A stretch of 64,000 bases of DNA from Microlunatus parietis (GCF_013407955.1 NZ_JACCBU010000001.1:5828001-5892000), one strand, 5' to 3'; positions 24,500-33,808 are shown, counted from the first letter of the stretch. Numbers and translations: made by a program. Notes: a model not told the origin generated them from the letters alone.

Positions 24500-25276
24500 A
24501 TGATCACGCACGGTCGGCTGCTGCTCACCGGCGGCGCCGGCGTGGTCGCGCAACTGCTCCGCCCACTGCTGCGGGACCGGGGCGAGGTCGTTCTGGCTGA
24601 TCTTCGGCAGCCGCCGACGCCACCGGTCGACGGGGAGACCTTCCTGCCCGGTGACCTGCGTGACGCCGGGTACGTGGACCAGCTCACCGAGGATGTCGAC
24701 GCGATCGTGCACCTCGGTGGGCTGGCCAGCCCCGGCGCCGACCCGGCGGACCTGTACGACGTCAACGTCGGCGGCACCGCCACCCTGCTGGAGGCGGCCC
24801 GACGGCGTGGCGTGCCACGGCTGGTGATCGCCAGTTCGGTGCACGCCTGCGGCGGCTACAACTCGCCGGCGGACTGGCCGGTGCACCCGTCCTGGCCGGT
24901 CCGGCCGTGCTGCCCGTACGGTGCGAGCAAGGGTGCCATGGAGGTGCAGGCCCGGTTGTACGCCGACGAGATCGCCGACGCCCACGTCGTCTGCCTGCGG
25001 TTCGCCCTGGTCGGCCACCCGCTGACCTGGCGTCCGGACGCCGGCGCCTATCTCGCCGACGAGGACCTGCGCACCCTGGTCACCGCCTCGCTCGAGACCG
25101 ACCGCCGCTTCGGCAGCTACTTCGGTGCCTCCGACGGCCCGAATCCGCGCTACGACGTCGGTCCCGGCCGCGAGCTCGGCTGGCAGCCGCGGGTGCGGGT
25201 CTCCGGCGACGGCCTGCCCGGCGGTGCACCGGAACCGCAACGGTGCCGGCTCTGGCTCGCCGACCCGGACCAGTGA
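24500..25276 (+). CDS. NAD(P)-dependent epimerase/dehydratase, uronate-dehydrogenase-like
   Basis: 258 aa, ATG two bases after the rnj stop. Extended SDR: LLTGGAGVVA for cofactor binding, D-L-R strand end, ASSVHACGGY with catalytic serine, Y140 and K144 in YGASKGAM. The overall pattern (GLASPGADPADLYDVNVGG, YGASKGAMEVQARLYADE) resembles uronate dehydrogenase, oxidising hexuronates to aldarolactones. Substrate assignment is tentative. It may be transcribed through from rnj and overlaps the next gene. Confidence 0.8.
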   Translation: MITHGRLLLTGGAGVVAQLLRPLLRDRGEVVLADLRQPPTPPVDGETFLPGDLRDAGYVDQLTEDVDAIVHLGGLASPGADPADLYDVNVGGTATLLEAARRRGVPRLVIASSVHACGGYNSPADWPVHPSWPVRPCCPYGASKGAMEVQARLYADEIADAHVVCLRFALVGHPLTWRPDAGAYLADEDLRTLVTASLETDRRFGSYFGASDGPNPRYDVGPGRELGWQPRVRVSGDGLPGGAPEPQRCRLWLADPDQ

Positions 25277-26268
25277 CCGTGTCCGGCGGGTCGGCACTGA
25301 TCACGCGGTGGGGGAGCGAAGCCTGGCGTGCGCAGGCCGACAACTGGATCGCGGCGCGGCTGGCCGATGCCGGCCTGCGGCAGACCGGCCCGATCGAACC
25401 GGCGCGGCTTCGGCCCTGGTCGGTGCATCTCACGGTGCCGACGAGCGGCGGAGGCTACTGGTTCAAGGAGAATTGCCCGCCGGTTCGCTTCGAAGCCGGA
25501 CTGGTGGAGCGACTCGCTCAGCTGGTGCCGGGACGTGTGCTCGAGCCGCTGGCCGTCGACGCCGATCGCGGCTGGCTGCTGACCCCGGACGGCGGTCCGA
25601 CGCTTGAGCGACGCGACGTGACGGACGAGACGTACGGCCGGGTGCTCGTCGAGTACGGGGAACTGCAGCGGACCCTGGCCGGGCATCGCGATGATCTTGT
25701 CGGGACCGGGCTGGCGGCCCTGCCGGTGTCCCGGGCCGCGGAGCACTTCGAAGATCAACTACGCGAGCTCACCAGGTTGCCTCATGATCATCCGTCCCGG
25801 GTCGGACCGGAGGTAATCGCCGCGGCGGGCCGGAACAGCGCGGTGATCACCGAGGCGGCGCGACGGCTGGCCGGGCTGCCGCTGCCGGATTCCCTGCAGC
25901 ACAACGATGTCCAGCCGTCCAACACCGTCGCATCGCCCGGCGGCGCTCTCCGGTTCCTGGACTTCGGTGACGCCGTGTGGAGCCACCCGTTCTGTGTCTT
26001 GGACGTGGCGCTGCACCGGATCGCCCAAGCCTGGCAGTGCAGCCGGGACGACCCGCGGATCCGGCGACTGGTCGAACGTTACGTCGAAGGGTGGACCGCG
26101 CTGGCACCGGCGCACGAGCTGCGCGAGTTGATCGGGCCGGCCCTGACCGTCGCCCGGCTGCACCGCTACAACTCGTGGCACCGGCTGATCCCCTACATGC
26201 CGGACGACGAGTTGCGCCGGCACGCGGGCTATCCCGAGTCACTCGCCGGGCTGGGCGGCGCCGCATGA
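25273..26268 (+). CDS. aminoglycoside-phosphotransferase-fold kinase
   Basis: 331 aa. The GTG overlaps the preceding stop (GTGA); GTG at 25279 is an alternative. Kinase-like C-lobe: LQHNDVQPSNTV with catalytic D212, and FLDFGDAVWSHPF with the metal aspartate. APH family (PF01636-like); acceptor unknown. Chained between the dehydrogenase and a second, broken kinase gene, each overlapping by 4 bases, so the three form one transcript. Confidence 0.8.
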   Translation: MTVSGGSALITRWGSEAWRAQADNWIAARLADAGLRQTGPIEPARLRPWSVHLTVPTSGGGYWFKENCPPVRFEAGLVERLAQLVPGRVLEPLAVDADRGWLLTPDGGPTLERRDVTDETYGRVLVEYGELQRTLAGHRDDLVGTGLAALPVSRAAEHFEDQLRELTRLPHDHPSRVGPEVIAAAGRNSAVITEAARRLAGLPLPDSLQHNDVQPSNTVASPGGALRFLDFGDAVWSHPFCVLDVALHRIAQAWQCSRDDPRIRRLVERYVEGWTALAPAHELRELIGPALTVARLHRYNSWHRLIPYMPDDELRRHAGYPESLAGLGGAA

Positions 26269-26991
26269 TCAAGATTCCCGAACGGTTCGTCGAGCTGGCA
26301 CGGCAGGACGTCGACGGCGTCGCGGACTGGGTCGCCGGGTTCCCCGACCTCGCCCGCGGCTATCTCGCTCGCTGGGACTGCGAGCTCGAGGGAGAGGTCG
26401 GTGCGGGCGGCGTGGCCATCGTGATCCCGGTCCGCTCGCCGTACGGGCCCGCGGTGATCAAGATCTCCCCACCGCATCCCGGCAACGCCGACGAGCACCA
26501 GGCGCTCCGGCTGTGGAACGGCGACGGCGCGGTGCGGTTGCTCGACTGCGATCCGGAAGGTTTCGCGCTGCTGCTCGAACGGGTGGGGGACCGGCAGCTC
26601 GACGTCGGCGTCGACGAGGGAATCACGATCGGCGGTGAGCTGTCGGCCCGGCTGGCGGTGCCCGCGCCCGACGGAATGAACCGGCTCGCCGACACCACCG
26701 CGGAGTGGGAGCACCAGCTGCACGATGATCATCGGGCCGCCGGGTTCCCGCTGACCGGGCGGGTGTTCGGTGCCGCCCTCGAGACCGTACGTGATCTCGG
26801 CGAAGACCGGACGGCGACCATGATGCACGGCGATCTCCACCAGGGAAACATCCTGCACTTCGAGCCTGACCCGCCGCTGCGTTCACGCCCGGGCCGTGAC
26901 CGCCTTGTTGTGGGACCTGAGCCGCCGTGACGTGCCGCGGACCCGCAACTACGACTTCCGCCTGGCGATCTCGGAAGGTCTGCTCCACTGA
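26265..26991 (+). pseudogene. streptomycin-6-kinase-like protein, internally deleted
   Basis: ATG overlaps the preceding stop (ATGA). MIKIPERFVELARQDVDGVA, AVIKISPPHPGNADEHQALR, LWNGDGAVRLLDCDPEGFAL and MMHGDLHQGNILHF follow the PF04655 kinase pattern through the catalytic loop. Then reading passes into RSRPGRDRLVVGP and a stop at 26930, while another frame gives AVTALLWDLSRRDVPRTRNY and DFRLAISEGLLH to 26991, a plausible native C-terminus. The metal-binding IDPKG segment is lost. Related in family to the gene at 19199. Confidence 0.75.
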
Positions 26992-27029
26992 CCGCGAGCC
27001 CGTACCTCGTCCTGGAGTCCCCTGACAAG

Positions 27030-27059
27030 GAAAAGGCCCGCTCCGAACGGAACGGGCCT
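27030..27059 (-). terminator. rho-independent terminator of rpmB
   Basis: On the minus strand AGGCCCGTTCC pairs with GGAGCGGGCCT (one G-U pair), followed directly by TTTTCCTTG. It lies 17 bases after the rpmB stop and also separates the broken kinase gene from rpmB. Confidence 0.85.
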
Positions 27060-27075
27060 GATGATGAAGCTGGGG

Positions 27076-27264
27076 TCAGCGAGCGACCTTGCCGGCTTTC
27101 AGGCAGGAGGTGCACACGTTGACGCGCTTGGTGGAGCCGCCGGGAACCGCGGCCCGCACCCGCTGGATGTTCGGGTTCCAACGACGCTTGGTCTTCTTCT
27201 TCGACCAAGGCACGTTGTTGCCGAAGCTGGGGCGCTTGGCGCAGATGTCACATACGGCAGCCAC
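27076..27264 (-). CDS. rpmB: 50S ribosomal protein L28
   Basis: 62 aa from GTG 27264 behind GGGAGAAATCCA. MAAVCDICAKRPSFGNNVPW, SKKKTKRRWNPNIQRVR and VNVCTSCLKAGKVAR are the L28 sequence. CDIC and CTSC provide four cysteines of the zinc-binding (C+) form, so this is the zinc-dependent paralogue. Divergent from the DAK2-recG operon, as in other actinobacteria. Confidence 0.95.
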   Translation of the reverse strand: MAAVCDICAKRPSFGNNVPWSKKKTKRRWNPNIQRVRAAVPGGSTKRVNVCTSCLKAGKVAR

Positions 27265-27422
27265 TGGATTTCTCCCACAAACGTTCTCGGTACGGTCAGC
27301 GAAGCGGTCGGCCCTCTCGGGCAACCGCTGAATCGTACCCGATCGCCCGAGGCCAGAGCGAATCGAGCCCTCGCCTGCGTGGAAGCCGCCGCTGCCGCGA
27401 CCGGCTCAATAAGGTGAGGAGC

Positions 27423-28913
27423 GTGTCCATCCCATCACGGCCCATGGTGCCAGAGCCGGCCTACGCCGCTCTGGTCGACTGGCTCCGCTGTGCCCGGGAC
27501 CTGATGGCCGCATCGGCGCCGGCGATCGATGCGATCAACGTCTTCCCGGCACCGGACGCGGACACCGGGACCAACGTCACGCTCACCCTGACCGCCGTGG
27601 TCGACGCCGCAGTGGCCGGGCCGGACGCGCTGGCCGGCGCCGCGGTGGTGTCGGCGCGCGGCAACTCGGGTGCGGTGATCGGCCAGATGATCGCGGTCGC
27701 CGCCGCCCGGCTGGCGGACCTCGGATCCGGCGGAAGCTGTGGCCGCTGGCTGGCCACGACGTTGCGGGAGGCGAGTGCCATGGCGACGTCGGCGGTGGCC
27801 GAACCGGTCCGTGGCACCGTGCTGACCGTTGCGGCGGCCGCCGCCGACGCGGCCGTCGGGGCGGGAGACGATCCGCTGCGGGTGGCCCGGACCGCCGAAC
27901 GGGCGGCGAGCGAGGCCCTGGAGCGGACCACCGACCAGTTGCCGGTGCTGCGCGCCGCCGGGGTCGTCGACGCCGGCGGGCTGGCCTATCTGCTGCTGCT
28001 CCGGGCGCTGGTCGAGACGCTCGGCGGCGACCGGGCCAAGCCGCTGCCGGCTCCCACGGCCGAGCGCGGCACGCCGGCGGCCGGCCCGGCCGTTTCGTGC
28101 GAGTACGAGGTGATGTACCTGCTCGACGGCGCCGACGCGGTCGCGCTGGACCGGCTCCGGAACCGACTGTCCGAGCTCGCCGCTAGCGTGGTCGTCGTGA
28201 CCACCGGGGCTGGTTCTCCTTCGGCGCCGAGCCGGACGGCCAAGGTCCATGCCCACCTGACCCGGCCGGCGCGGGCGATCGCGCCCGGGCTCGCCGCTGG
28301 CACGGTCAGCGCGCTCCGGGTGACACCGCTCGCTGAGCAGCCTGCGCCGTCCGGACGCCGGCCGCTGGTGATCATCGACGATCCCGGGCAGGAGGACCTG
28401 GTCCGGGCCCACGGCAGCGAACCGTTGCCGTACGACGATTCCGACCCGGCCGAGCCGCTGCCGGCCCGGCTGGCCGCCGCACTGGCCCGCACCGGGACCG
28501 AGGCCGTCATCGTGCTGCCGGGGGTCGCCGAGCCGGCCGCCCGGACGGCGATCGACATCGGCGATCGGGACCGCCGGGTCGAGCTGGTCCGCTGCGAGGG
28601 GTCGGTGCCGGCACTTTCCGCGCTCGCGGTGCACGAGCCGACCGCCGGGCTTGCCGAGGCCGCTGCGGCGATGCGGAGCGCCGCCTCCCGAGTGCGTACG
28701 GGATCGGCGGGCTCGGCCGACGATGCCTGGACCATGATCACCAGGCTGGCCGCGGGCCGGGCCGAGTTGATCACGGTCATCGCCGACCCGTCCGCCGCGT
28801 CGCTCAATGTCGATCTTGGCCGCCGGATCGCCGCCGCCTATCCCGGCGCCGAGGTCGAATTGCTCACCGGCCGGCATCGCGGCGACGCCTTCCTGATCGG
28901 GGTCGAACCATGA
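27423..28913 (+). CDS. DAK2-domain (FakA-like) protein
   Basis: 496 aa from GTG 27423 behind GTGAGGAGC; GTG 27414 is possible. DAK2/DhaL phosphate-binding motif NVFPAPDADTGTN at 39-51 (canonical NVFPVPDGDTGTN, with the three aspartates kept), ARGNSGAVIGQMI, and GVVDAGGLAYLLLLRALVE. The C-terminal half matches the FakA-type regulatory/phosphatase-like region. FakA phosphorylates FakB-bound fatty acids; no fakB is nearby, so the substrate is uncertain. It always precedes recG in this group. Confidence 0.88.
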   Translation: MSIPSRPMVPEPAYAALVDWLRCARDLMAASAPAIDAINVFPAPDADTGTNVTLTLTAVVDAAVAGPDALAGAAVVSARGNSGAVIGQMIAVAAARLADLGSGGSCGRWLATTLREASAMATSAVAEPVRGTVLTVAAAAADAAVGAGDDPLRVARTAERAASEALERTTDQLPVLRAAGVVDAGGLAYLLLLRALVETLGGDRAKPLPAPTAERGTPAAGPAVSCEYEVMYLLDGADAVALDRLRNRLSELAASVVVVTTGAGSPSAPSRTAKVHAHLTRPARAIAPGLAAGTVSALRVTPLAEQPAPSGRRPLVIIDDPGQEDLVRAHGSEPLPYDDSDPAEPLPARLAAALARTGTEAVIVLPGVAEPAARTAIDIGDRDRRVELVRCEGSVPALSALAVHEPTAGLAEAAAAMRSAASRVRTGSAGSADDAWTMITRLAAGRAELITVIADPSAASLNVDLGRRIAAAYPGAEVELLTGRHRGDAFLIGVEP

Positions 28914-31150
28914 TCGGGGAGTGGCAGACCGAGACGTTCGCCCGGCTGGAGACGAAGTTGTCGTCCGTGATCGGCAAGGCGACGCCGTTCGAGAAGCTCA
29001 AGATCAACACCGTCGGCGACCTGCTGATGCACATGCCGCGCCGCTACATGGACGGTACGGAGCTCAGTGAGCTGTCCGCCCTCACCCCAGGCGAGGAGGT
29101 GGCCGTCGTCGCCGAGGTGCTGGACGCGCGGGCGTACAACCTGGACAGCGGCCCCGGCTACTCGGCCCGGAAGCCGCGGCTGGAGGCGACGATCACCGAC
29201 CGGAAGGGCCGGCTCAAGCTCGCGTTCTTCGGCAAGCCGCCGTTGATCATGCACTGGCAGCGGGTGCTGCAGCCCGGCGCCCGCGGCATCTTCGCCGGCA
29301 AGGTCCGCGAGTTCAACGGTGCGCTCCAGCTGGCCCACCCCGACTTCGTGATCATCGACGAGAACGGCGCAGTGATCGCCGGCGCGAAACGCAACGCCGA
29401 TCTGGCCAAGGTGACCGGGACCAAGCTGCTCGGCCTCTACCCACAGACGGCGAAGCTGCCGACCTGGTCGATCGCCGCGACCATAGGGCTGGCGCTGGAC
29501 TTCCTGGACGACGTCGAGGACCCGCTGCCGCCGGCGCTGCGGCTGGAGGCGGGCGTGATCGGCCTGACCGATGCGTTCCGCGCGGTGCACCGGCCGGCGA
29601 CCAAGGCCGAGGCGGCGGACGGCCGGCGCAGGCTGCAGTTCGACGAGGCCTTCGCGCTGCAGCTGACCATGGCCCGGCGCCGGGCCGACGCCCGGTCGCA
29701 CGGCGCGACCCCGAGACCGCGGCGGGCGGACGGACTGCTGGACGCGTTCGACGCCCGGCTGCCGTACCGGCTGACGGACGGGCAGACCGAGGTCTCCGAC
29801 GTGATCATGGAGGAGCTCAGCCGGCCCTACCCGATGCAGCGGCTGCTCCAGGGCGAGGTCGGCTCGGGCAAGACGGTCGTGGCGCTGCGGTCGATGCTGA
29901 ATGTGATCGATTCCGGCGGCCAGGCCGCGCTGCTGGCGCCGACCGAGGTGCTGGCGGCCCAGCACTTCCAGACGATCACCAAGCTGCTCGGCGACCTGGC
30001 CCACGGCGGCGGGCTGCTCGCCGGGGCGGCCGGCGGCACCGAGGTCGCGCTGATCACCGGCTCGATGTCGGCCGCCCAGAAGCGGGAGGCGATGCTTCGG
30101 GCGGCCTCCGGCGACGCGGGCATCGTCGTCGGCACCCACGCCCTGCTCGGCGAGCGGATCCAGTTCGCCGACCTCGGCCTGGTGGTGATCGACGAGCAGC
30201 ACCGGTTCGGCGTCGAGCAGCGGGCCGCGCTGGCCGCGAAGGCGGAGTTGCGGCCGCATGTGCTGGTCCTCACCGCCACCCCGATCCCGAGGTCGGTCGC
30301 GATGACCGTCTTCGGCGATCTCGAGGTGTCGACCCTGACCGAGGTGCCGGCCGGGCGGGCCGACGTCTCCACCGTGCTGGTCGACGCCAAGGCGAAGCCG
30401 GCCTGGGTGGACCGGGCCTGGCAGCGCGTCGTCGAGGAGGCCGCGGCCGGCCGGCAGTCGTTCATCGTCTGTGCCCGCATCTCGGCCGAGAGCAAGAGCG
30501 GCCGGACGGGGGAGGACCTGCCGACCCCCGAGGACGCCGAGCCGGCGATCGCCGCCGAGGACCTGTACGAGGAGCTGACCGCCGGCCCGTTGAAGGACCT
30601 GCGGGTCGGGCTGCTGCACGGCCAACAGCCGGCGGACCAGAAGGACGAGACGATGCGCTCCTTCGCCGCCGGTGACCTCGACGTGCTGGTCTCGACCACG
30701 GTGATCGAGGTCGGCGTGGACGTGCCGAACGCGTCGGTGATGGTGATCTGCGACGCGGACCGGTTCGGCATCTCGCAGTTGCACCAGCTGCGCGGCCGGA
30801 TCGGCCGGGGCGAGCACCCGGGTGTCTGTCTGCTGCTGACCCGGACTCCGCCGGACACCACGGCCCGGGAGCGGCTGGCCGCGGTGGCCGCGACCCGGGA
30901 CGGTTTCGAGCTGGCCCAGATCGACCTCGAGCAACGCCGCGAGGGCGACGTCCTCGGCGCCAGCCAGTCCGGCGTCCGGTCCAGCTTGCGGCTGCTCCGG
31001 GTGCTGGACGACCGGGACCTGATCGAGCGGGCCCGCGAGCTGGCCGAACGGGAGCTGGCCAAGGACCCCGAGCTGAAGCGGCCGGGCCTGGCCGACCTGG
31101 TCGCCCAGGTCGAGCGGCGCGCCGCCGGCGACTGGCTGGACCGCACATGA
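28910..31150 (+). CDS. recG: ATP-dependent DNA helicase RecG
   Basis: 746 aa, ATG overlaps the preceding stop (ATGA). Wedge OB domain (about 50-160), motif I GEVGSGKT near 315-322, motif II DEQH near 427-430, LTATPIPRSVAMTVFGDLEV, motif V VSTTVIEVGVDVPNASVM and motif VI QLHQLRGRIGRGEHPG, with the TRG tail. RecG reverses replication forks and branch-migrates Holliday junctions. Operon with rsmD and coaD. Confidence 0.97.
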   Translation: MIGEWQTETFARLETKLSSVIGKATPFEKLKINTVGDLLMHMPRRYMDGTELSELSALTPGEEVAVVAEVLDARAYNLDSGPGYSARKPRLEATITDRKGRLKLAFFGKPPLIMHWQRVLQPGARGIFAGKVREFNGALQLAHPDFVIIDENGAVIAGAKRNADLAKVTGTKLLGLYPQTAKLPTWSIAATIGLALDFLDDVEDPLPPALRLEAGVIGLTDAFRAVHRPATKAEAADGRRRLQFDEAFALQLTMARRRADARSHGATPRPRRADGLLDAFDARLPYRLTDGQTEVSDVIMEELSRPYPMQRLLQGEVGSGKTVVALRSMLNVIDSGGQAALLAPTEVLAAQHFQTITKLLGDLAHGGGLLAGAAGGTEVALITGSMSAAQKREAMLRAASGDAGIVVGTHALLGERIQFADLGLVVIDEQHRFGVEQRAALAAKAELRPHVLVLTATPIPRSVAMTVFGDLEVSTLTEVPAGRADVSTVLVDAKAKPAWVDRAWQRVVEEAAAGRQSFIVCARISAESKSGRTGEDLPTPEDAEPAIAAEDLYEELTAGPLKDLRVGLLHGQQPADQKDETMRSFAAGDLDVLVSTTVIEVGVDVPNASVMVICDADRFGISQLHQLRGRIGRGEHPGVCLLLTRTPPDTTARERLAAVAATRDGFELAQIDLEQRREGDVLGASQSGVRSSLRLLRVLDDRDLIERARELAERELAKDPELKRPGLADLVAQVERRAAGDWLDRT

Positions 31151-31163
31151 ACGCGCTCGCCGG

Positions 31164-31751
31164 ATGAGCCGGATCGTCGCCGGACGGTACGGCGGCCGCC
31201 GGCTCAAGCATCCCGTCGGCGACCGGACCCGGCCGACCACGGACCGGGCGCGCGAGGCGTTGTTCGCGATGCTCGCGTCCTGGGCCGGGGCCGGCGGTGA
31301 CGCGGGGGAGTCGCTGGCCGGGCTCTCCTTCCTCGACCTGTACGCGGGCTCCGGCGCGGTCGGGCTCGAGGCGGCATCCCGCGGCGCCGATCCGGTGCTC
31401 ATGGTCGAGGCCGATCAGCGGACCGTGCGCGGCGTGATCCGGTCCAACATCGCCTCCCTCGGCGCCCGGGCGGCGGTCCGGGCCGGCCGGGTCGAGCAGG
31501 TCGTCAAGGGTCCGGCGCCGCTGGCGTACGACCTCGTCTTCGTCGATCCGCCGTACGAACTCGGCAGCCCGGACCTGTCCGCCGTGCTGGCGGACCTGGT
31601 CGGCCACGGCTGGGTCGCCGACGACGGACTGATCGTGGTCGAACGCTCCCGCCGCTCGCCCGAGCTGACCCCGCCGAGCCCGTACACCGAGGTCGGGACG
31701 CGGCGCTACGGCGAGACCGTGCTGTCCACGTTCAGCCGACCGGTAGCGTGA
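31164..31751 (+). CDS. rsmD: 16S rRNA (guanine966-N2)-methyltransferase
   Basis: 195 aa, ATG 13 bases after recG. RIVAGRYGGRRLKHPVGDRT and RPTTDRAREALFAML are the RsmD N-terminus; LDLYAGSGAVGLEAASRGA binds SAM; DPPYEL near 128-133 is the catalytic motif. It methylates G966 of 16S rRNA. Its end overlaps or abuts coaD. Confidence 0.95.
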   Translation: MSRIVAGRYGGRRLKHPVGDRTRPTTDRAREALFAMLASWAGAGGDAGESLAGLSFLDLYAGSGAVGLEAASRGADPVLMVEADQRTVRGVIRSNIASLGARAAVRAGRVEQVVKGPAPLAYDLVFVDPPYELGSPDLSAVLADLVGHGWVADDGLIVVERSRRSPELTPPSPYTEVGTRRYGETVLSTFSRPVA

Positions 31752-31756
31752 GGAGC

Positions 31757-32221
31757 GTGGTACGTCGCGCGGTCTGCCCCGGTTCCTACGACCCGATCAC
31801 GCTCGGGCATCTCGACGTCATCGGCCGGGCGGCCGGGATGTTCGACGAGCTGATCGTGGCGATCGGGCACAACCCGGCCAAGAAGGGCCGGTTCACCGTC
31901 GAGGAGCGGGTCGAGCTGGTCGCCGAGTCGTGCCGGGACCTGCCGAACGTCGAGGCGATCCAGTTCACCGGCCTGCTGGTCGACCTGTGCCGGCAGCGCG
32001 GGATCGGCACCATCGTCAAGGGTGTCCGTACCGGCGCCGACCTCACCTACGAGTTCCCGATGGCCCAGATGAACCGCCGGCTCACCGGCGTCGAAACCGT
32101 GCTGCTGCCGTCGGCGCCGGAGTGGTCTTTCGTCTCGTCGTCCCTGGTCCGGGAGATCTCCGGCTACGGTGGTGACGTGACGGCGTTCGTCCCACGGCCG
32201 GTGGTCGACCGGTTGGCGTGA
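31757..32221 (+). CDS. coaD: phosphopantetheine adenylyltransferase
   Basis: 154 aa from GTG 31757 behind GAGGAGC; GTG 31748, overlapping the rsmD stop, is the alternative. GSYDPITLGH at 9-18 contains the nucleotidyltransferase T/HxGH motif, and EWSFVSSSLVREIS the second signature. It transfers AMP from ATP to 4'-phosphopantetheine in coenzyme A synthesis. A TAGCGT box overlaps the alternative start, so an internal promoter is possible. Confidence 0.96.
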   Translation: MVRRAVCPGSYDPITLGHLDVIGRAAGMFDELIVAIGHNPAKKGRFTVEERVELVAESCRDLPNVEAIQFTGLLVDLCRQRGIGTIVKGVRTGADLTYEFPMAQMNRRLTGVETVLLPSAPEWSFVSSSLVREISGYGGDVTAFVPRPVVDRLA

Positions 32222-32330
32222 ATGGCGCGACCCGGCCGAAACGGGCGTACCATCACAGTGGGCACGAGTCGGGGGACTCTGCTCGTTTGCATGTTGAGTG
32301 GTCATTTGTCGAAAGCGAGCAAGGGGGATC

Positions 32331-32849
32331 ATGGCTGATCGAGAGACGGTGGAGGAGAAACTCACTCTGCTCCGCGAGATGATCGCCCAGGCCCGGGCCA
32401 TGCCGATGTCCGCGTCCTGCGTGATCAACCGCGGCGAGGTGCTGAGTGCCATCGACGACGTGATCGAACACCTCCCGGACGAGATCGAGGAGGCGCAGGC
32501 CGTCATCGACGCGTCCCACGCCAAGATCGCCGAGGGCGAGGCCGAGGCGGCCCGGATGATCCGGGACGCCCGCGAGAAGGCCCTCGAGCTCGCCCAGCAC
32601 AGCGAGATCGTCCGGGTCGCCGAGGAGACTGCGCACCGGATCCGGTCCGAGGCCGAGGCCGAGGCCGAGGCGCTGCGCCGGGAGACGGACGGCTTCATCG
32701 ACTCCCGGATGGCCAGCTTCGAGTCCGTCCTGCACAAGACCACCAGCCAGGTGAAGACCGCCCGGCTCCGGCTGGCCGAGCGCAGCGACCTGGACGCGGA
32801 CCAGACGCAGCACACCATGCAGATGCCGCGGATCCAGAGCGCCGGCTGA
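32331..32849 (+). CDS. sepIVA: SepIVA-like DivIVA-domain coiled-coil protein
   Basis: 172 aa, ATG at 32331 behind AAGGGGGATC. Almost wholly helical and charged: EEKLTLLREMIAQARAMPMS, AIDDVIEHLPDEIEEAQAVI, AEGEAEAARMIRDAREKALE, HRIRSEAEAEAEALRRETDG. Position after coaD and sequence match mycobacterial SepIVA, a septum and intracellular-membrane-domain associated protein. Normally the next gene is DUF177; here accessory genes intervene. A TACCAT -10-like box at 32249 suggests its own promoter. Confidence 0.85.
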   Translation: MADRETVEEKLTLLREMIAQARAMPMSASCVINRGEVLSAIDDVIEHLPDEIEEAQAVIDASHAKIAEGEAEAARMIRDAREKALELAQHSEIVRVAEETAHRIRSEAEAEAEALRRETDGFIDSRMASFESVLHKTTSQVKTARLRLAERSDLDADQTQHTMQMPRIQSAG

Positions 32850-32867
32850 CCCTCCCTCCTTGATCGC

Positions 32868-33290
32868 TTACTCGGACGCGGTGAGCTGCCTCATCAGGCT
32901 GGCCAGGTCCGAGCAGATCCACTCCTCGACGATCTTGCCGTCGACCACGCGGTAGATCTCGTTGCTGTCGTAGCTCACCGCGCGACCGGTCGCCGGAATC
33001 CCCAGGAACTCACCCGTGTGCGTCCCGTGGAAGACCAGCCGGACGGCCACCCGGTCGCCGGCCGCGAAGCAGTCCTTGACCTCGGCGCGGAGGTCCGGAA
33101 ACGCCTGCATCGCCATCTCGATCCCTTGCCGCCAGGTGTCCAGCCCGTAGCGCGGGCTCGGTGCCCCGGCGATGTTGATCGCGAAGTCCTCGACCATCAG
33201 GGCGTTGCAGGCCTCGAAATCTCGTGCATTCAGGTGATCGAACGCCTGCCGGAGCAGTTCGGCGTTGCGGTCGGTGGTCGTCGTGGTCAT
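32868..33290 (-). CDS. SnoaL-like ester cyclase/NTF2-fold protein
   Basis: 140 aa from ATG 33290 behind GAAGGAAG. NTF2-like fold: LLRQAFDHLNARDFEACNAL, GLDTWRQGIEMAMQAFPDLR, DRVAVRLVFHGTHTGEFLGI, PATGRAVSYDSNEIYRVVDG. Ester-cyclase subfamily; such proteins range from polyketide cyclases to small-molecule binders. It lies two bases after the MarR stop (TGA-TC-ATG) and is probably regulated by it. Confidence 0.8.
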   Translation of the reverse strand: MTTTTTDRNAELLRQAFDHLNARDFEACNALMVEDFAINIAGAPSPRYGLDTWRQGIEMAMQAFPDLRAEVKDCFAAGDRVAVRLVFHGTHTGEFLGIPATGRAVSYDSNEIYRVVDGKIVEEWICSDLASLMRQLTASE

Positions 33291-33292
33291 GA

Positions 33293-33763
33293 TCAACTTC
33301 CTTCTCTGTGGTGTTCATCCATGAGTGCGGCGAGCCGGGTCCTCGCGTGATCGAGCGCCCGTGCCGTGGCGGCTCGATCCCTGGCTGAGACCGGTCCGAA
33401 CAGGGCCTCCGCGAACTCCTCGTGCCGTACGGCCATCGCGGCCATCGCTGCCGAGCCGTGCTCGGTCAGCGTGATCAGGAACGCGCGCCGGTCCTCCGGA
33501 TGCCGGTCCCGGCTCACGTGCCCGCTGGCCACCAGCCCGTCCACCAGCGCCGTGACGTTCCGCGGGCTGACCTCCAGTACGGCTGCCAGCCGCTGCTGGG
33601 TGACCGGGCCGGACCGGTGCAGTTCCCACATCAGGTGGGTCCTGGCCAGCGTCAGCCCGTCCTTCCCGAGCGTGGCCGTCAGGTCCTTGTCGATCATGAT
33701 CGACAAGGCCAGCAGTTGATCAAGGAGTTCGGTCGGGCTCGCCATATCGTGAGTATAGTTCAC
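33293..33763 (-). CDS. MarR family transcriptional regulator
   Basis: 156 aa from GTG 33763 (SD GAAGGTAGG); ATG 33745 is an alternative. Winged helix: THLMWELHRSGPVTQQRLAA, VLEVSPRNVTALVDGLVASG, HVSRDRHPEDRRAFLITLTE. Ligand-responsive repressors of this class usually control neighbours; here the SnoaL gene downstream and perhaps the divergent deaminase-exporter pair. Confidence 0.88.
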   Translation of the reverse strand: MNYTHDMASPTELLDQLLALSIMIDKDLTATLGKDGLTLARTHLMWELHRSGPVTQQRLAAVLEVSPRNVTALVDGLVASGHVSRDRHPEDRRAFLITLTEHGSAAMAAMAVRHEEFAEALFGPVSARDRAATARALDHARTRLAALMDEHHREGS

Positions 33764-33766
33764 TAT
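33755..33766. promoter_or_regulatory. candidate MarR operator
   Basis: ATAGTTCACTAT is an AT-rich dyad (5-bp arms) at the start of the MarR gene and 43 bases before the divergent deaminase. MarR proteins often bind such sites at their own start. Confidence 0.45.
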
Positions 33767-33796
33767 TACCTACCTTCAATAGTCAGGCCGGTTCAC

Positions 33797-33802
33797 TAGA
33801 CT
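33797..33802 (+). promoter_or_regulatory. -10 box of leaderless deaminase gene
   Basis: TAGACT followed by six bases and ATG 33809; no Shine-Dalgarno. Same spacing as at 18065 and 54608. Confidence 0.6.
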
Positions 33803-33808
33803 TCCGGC

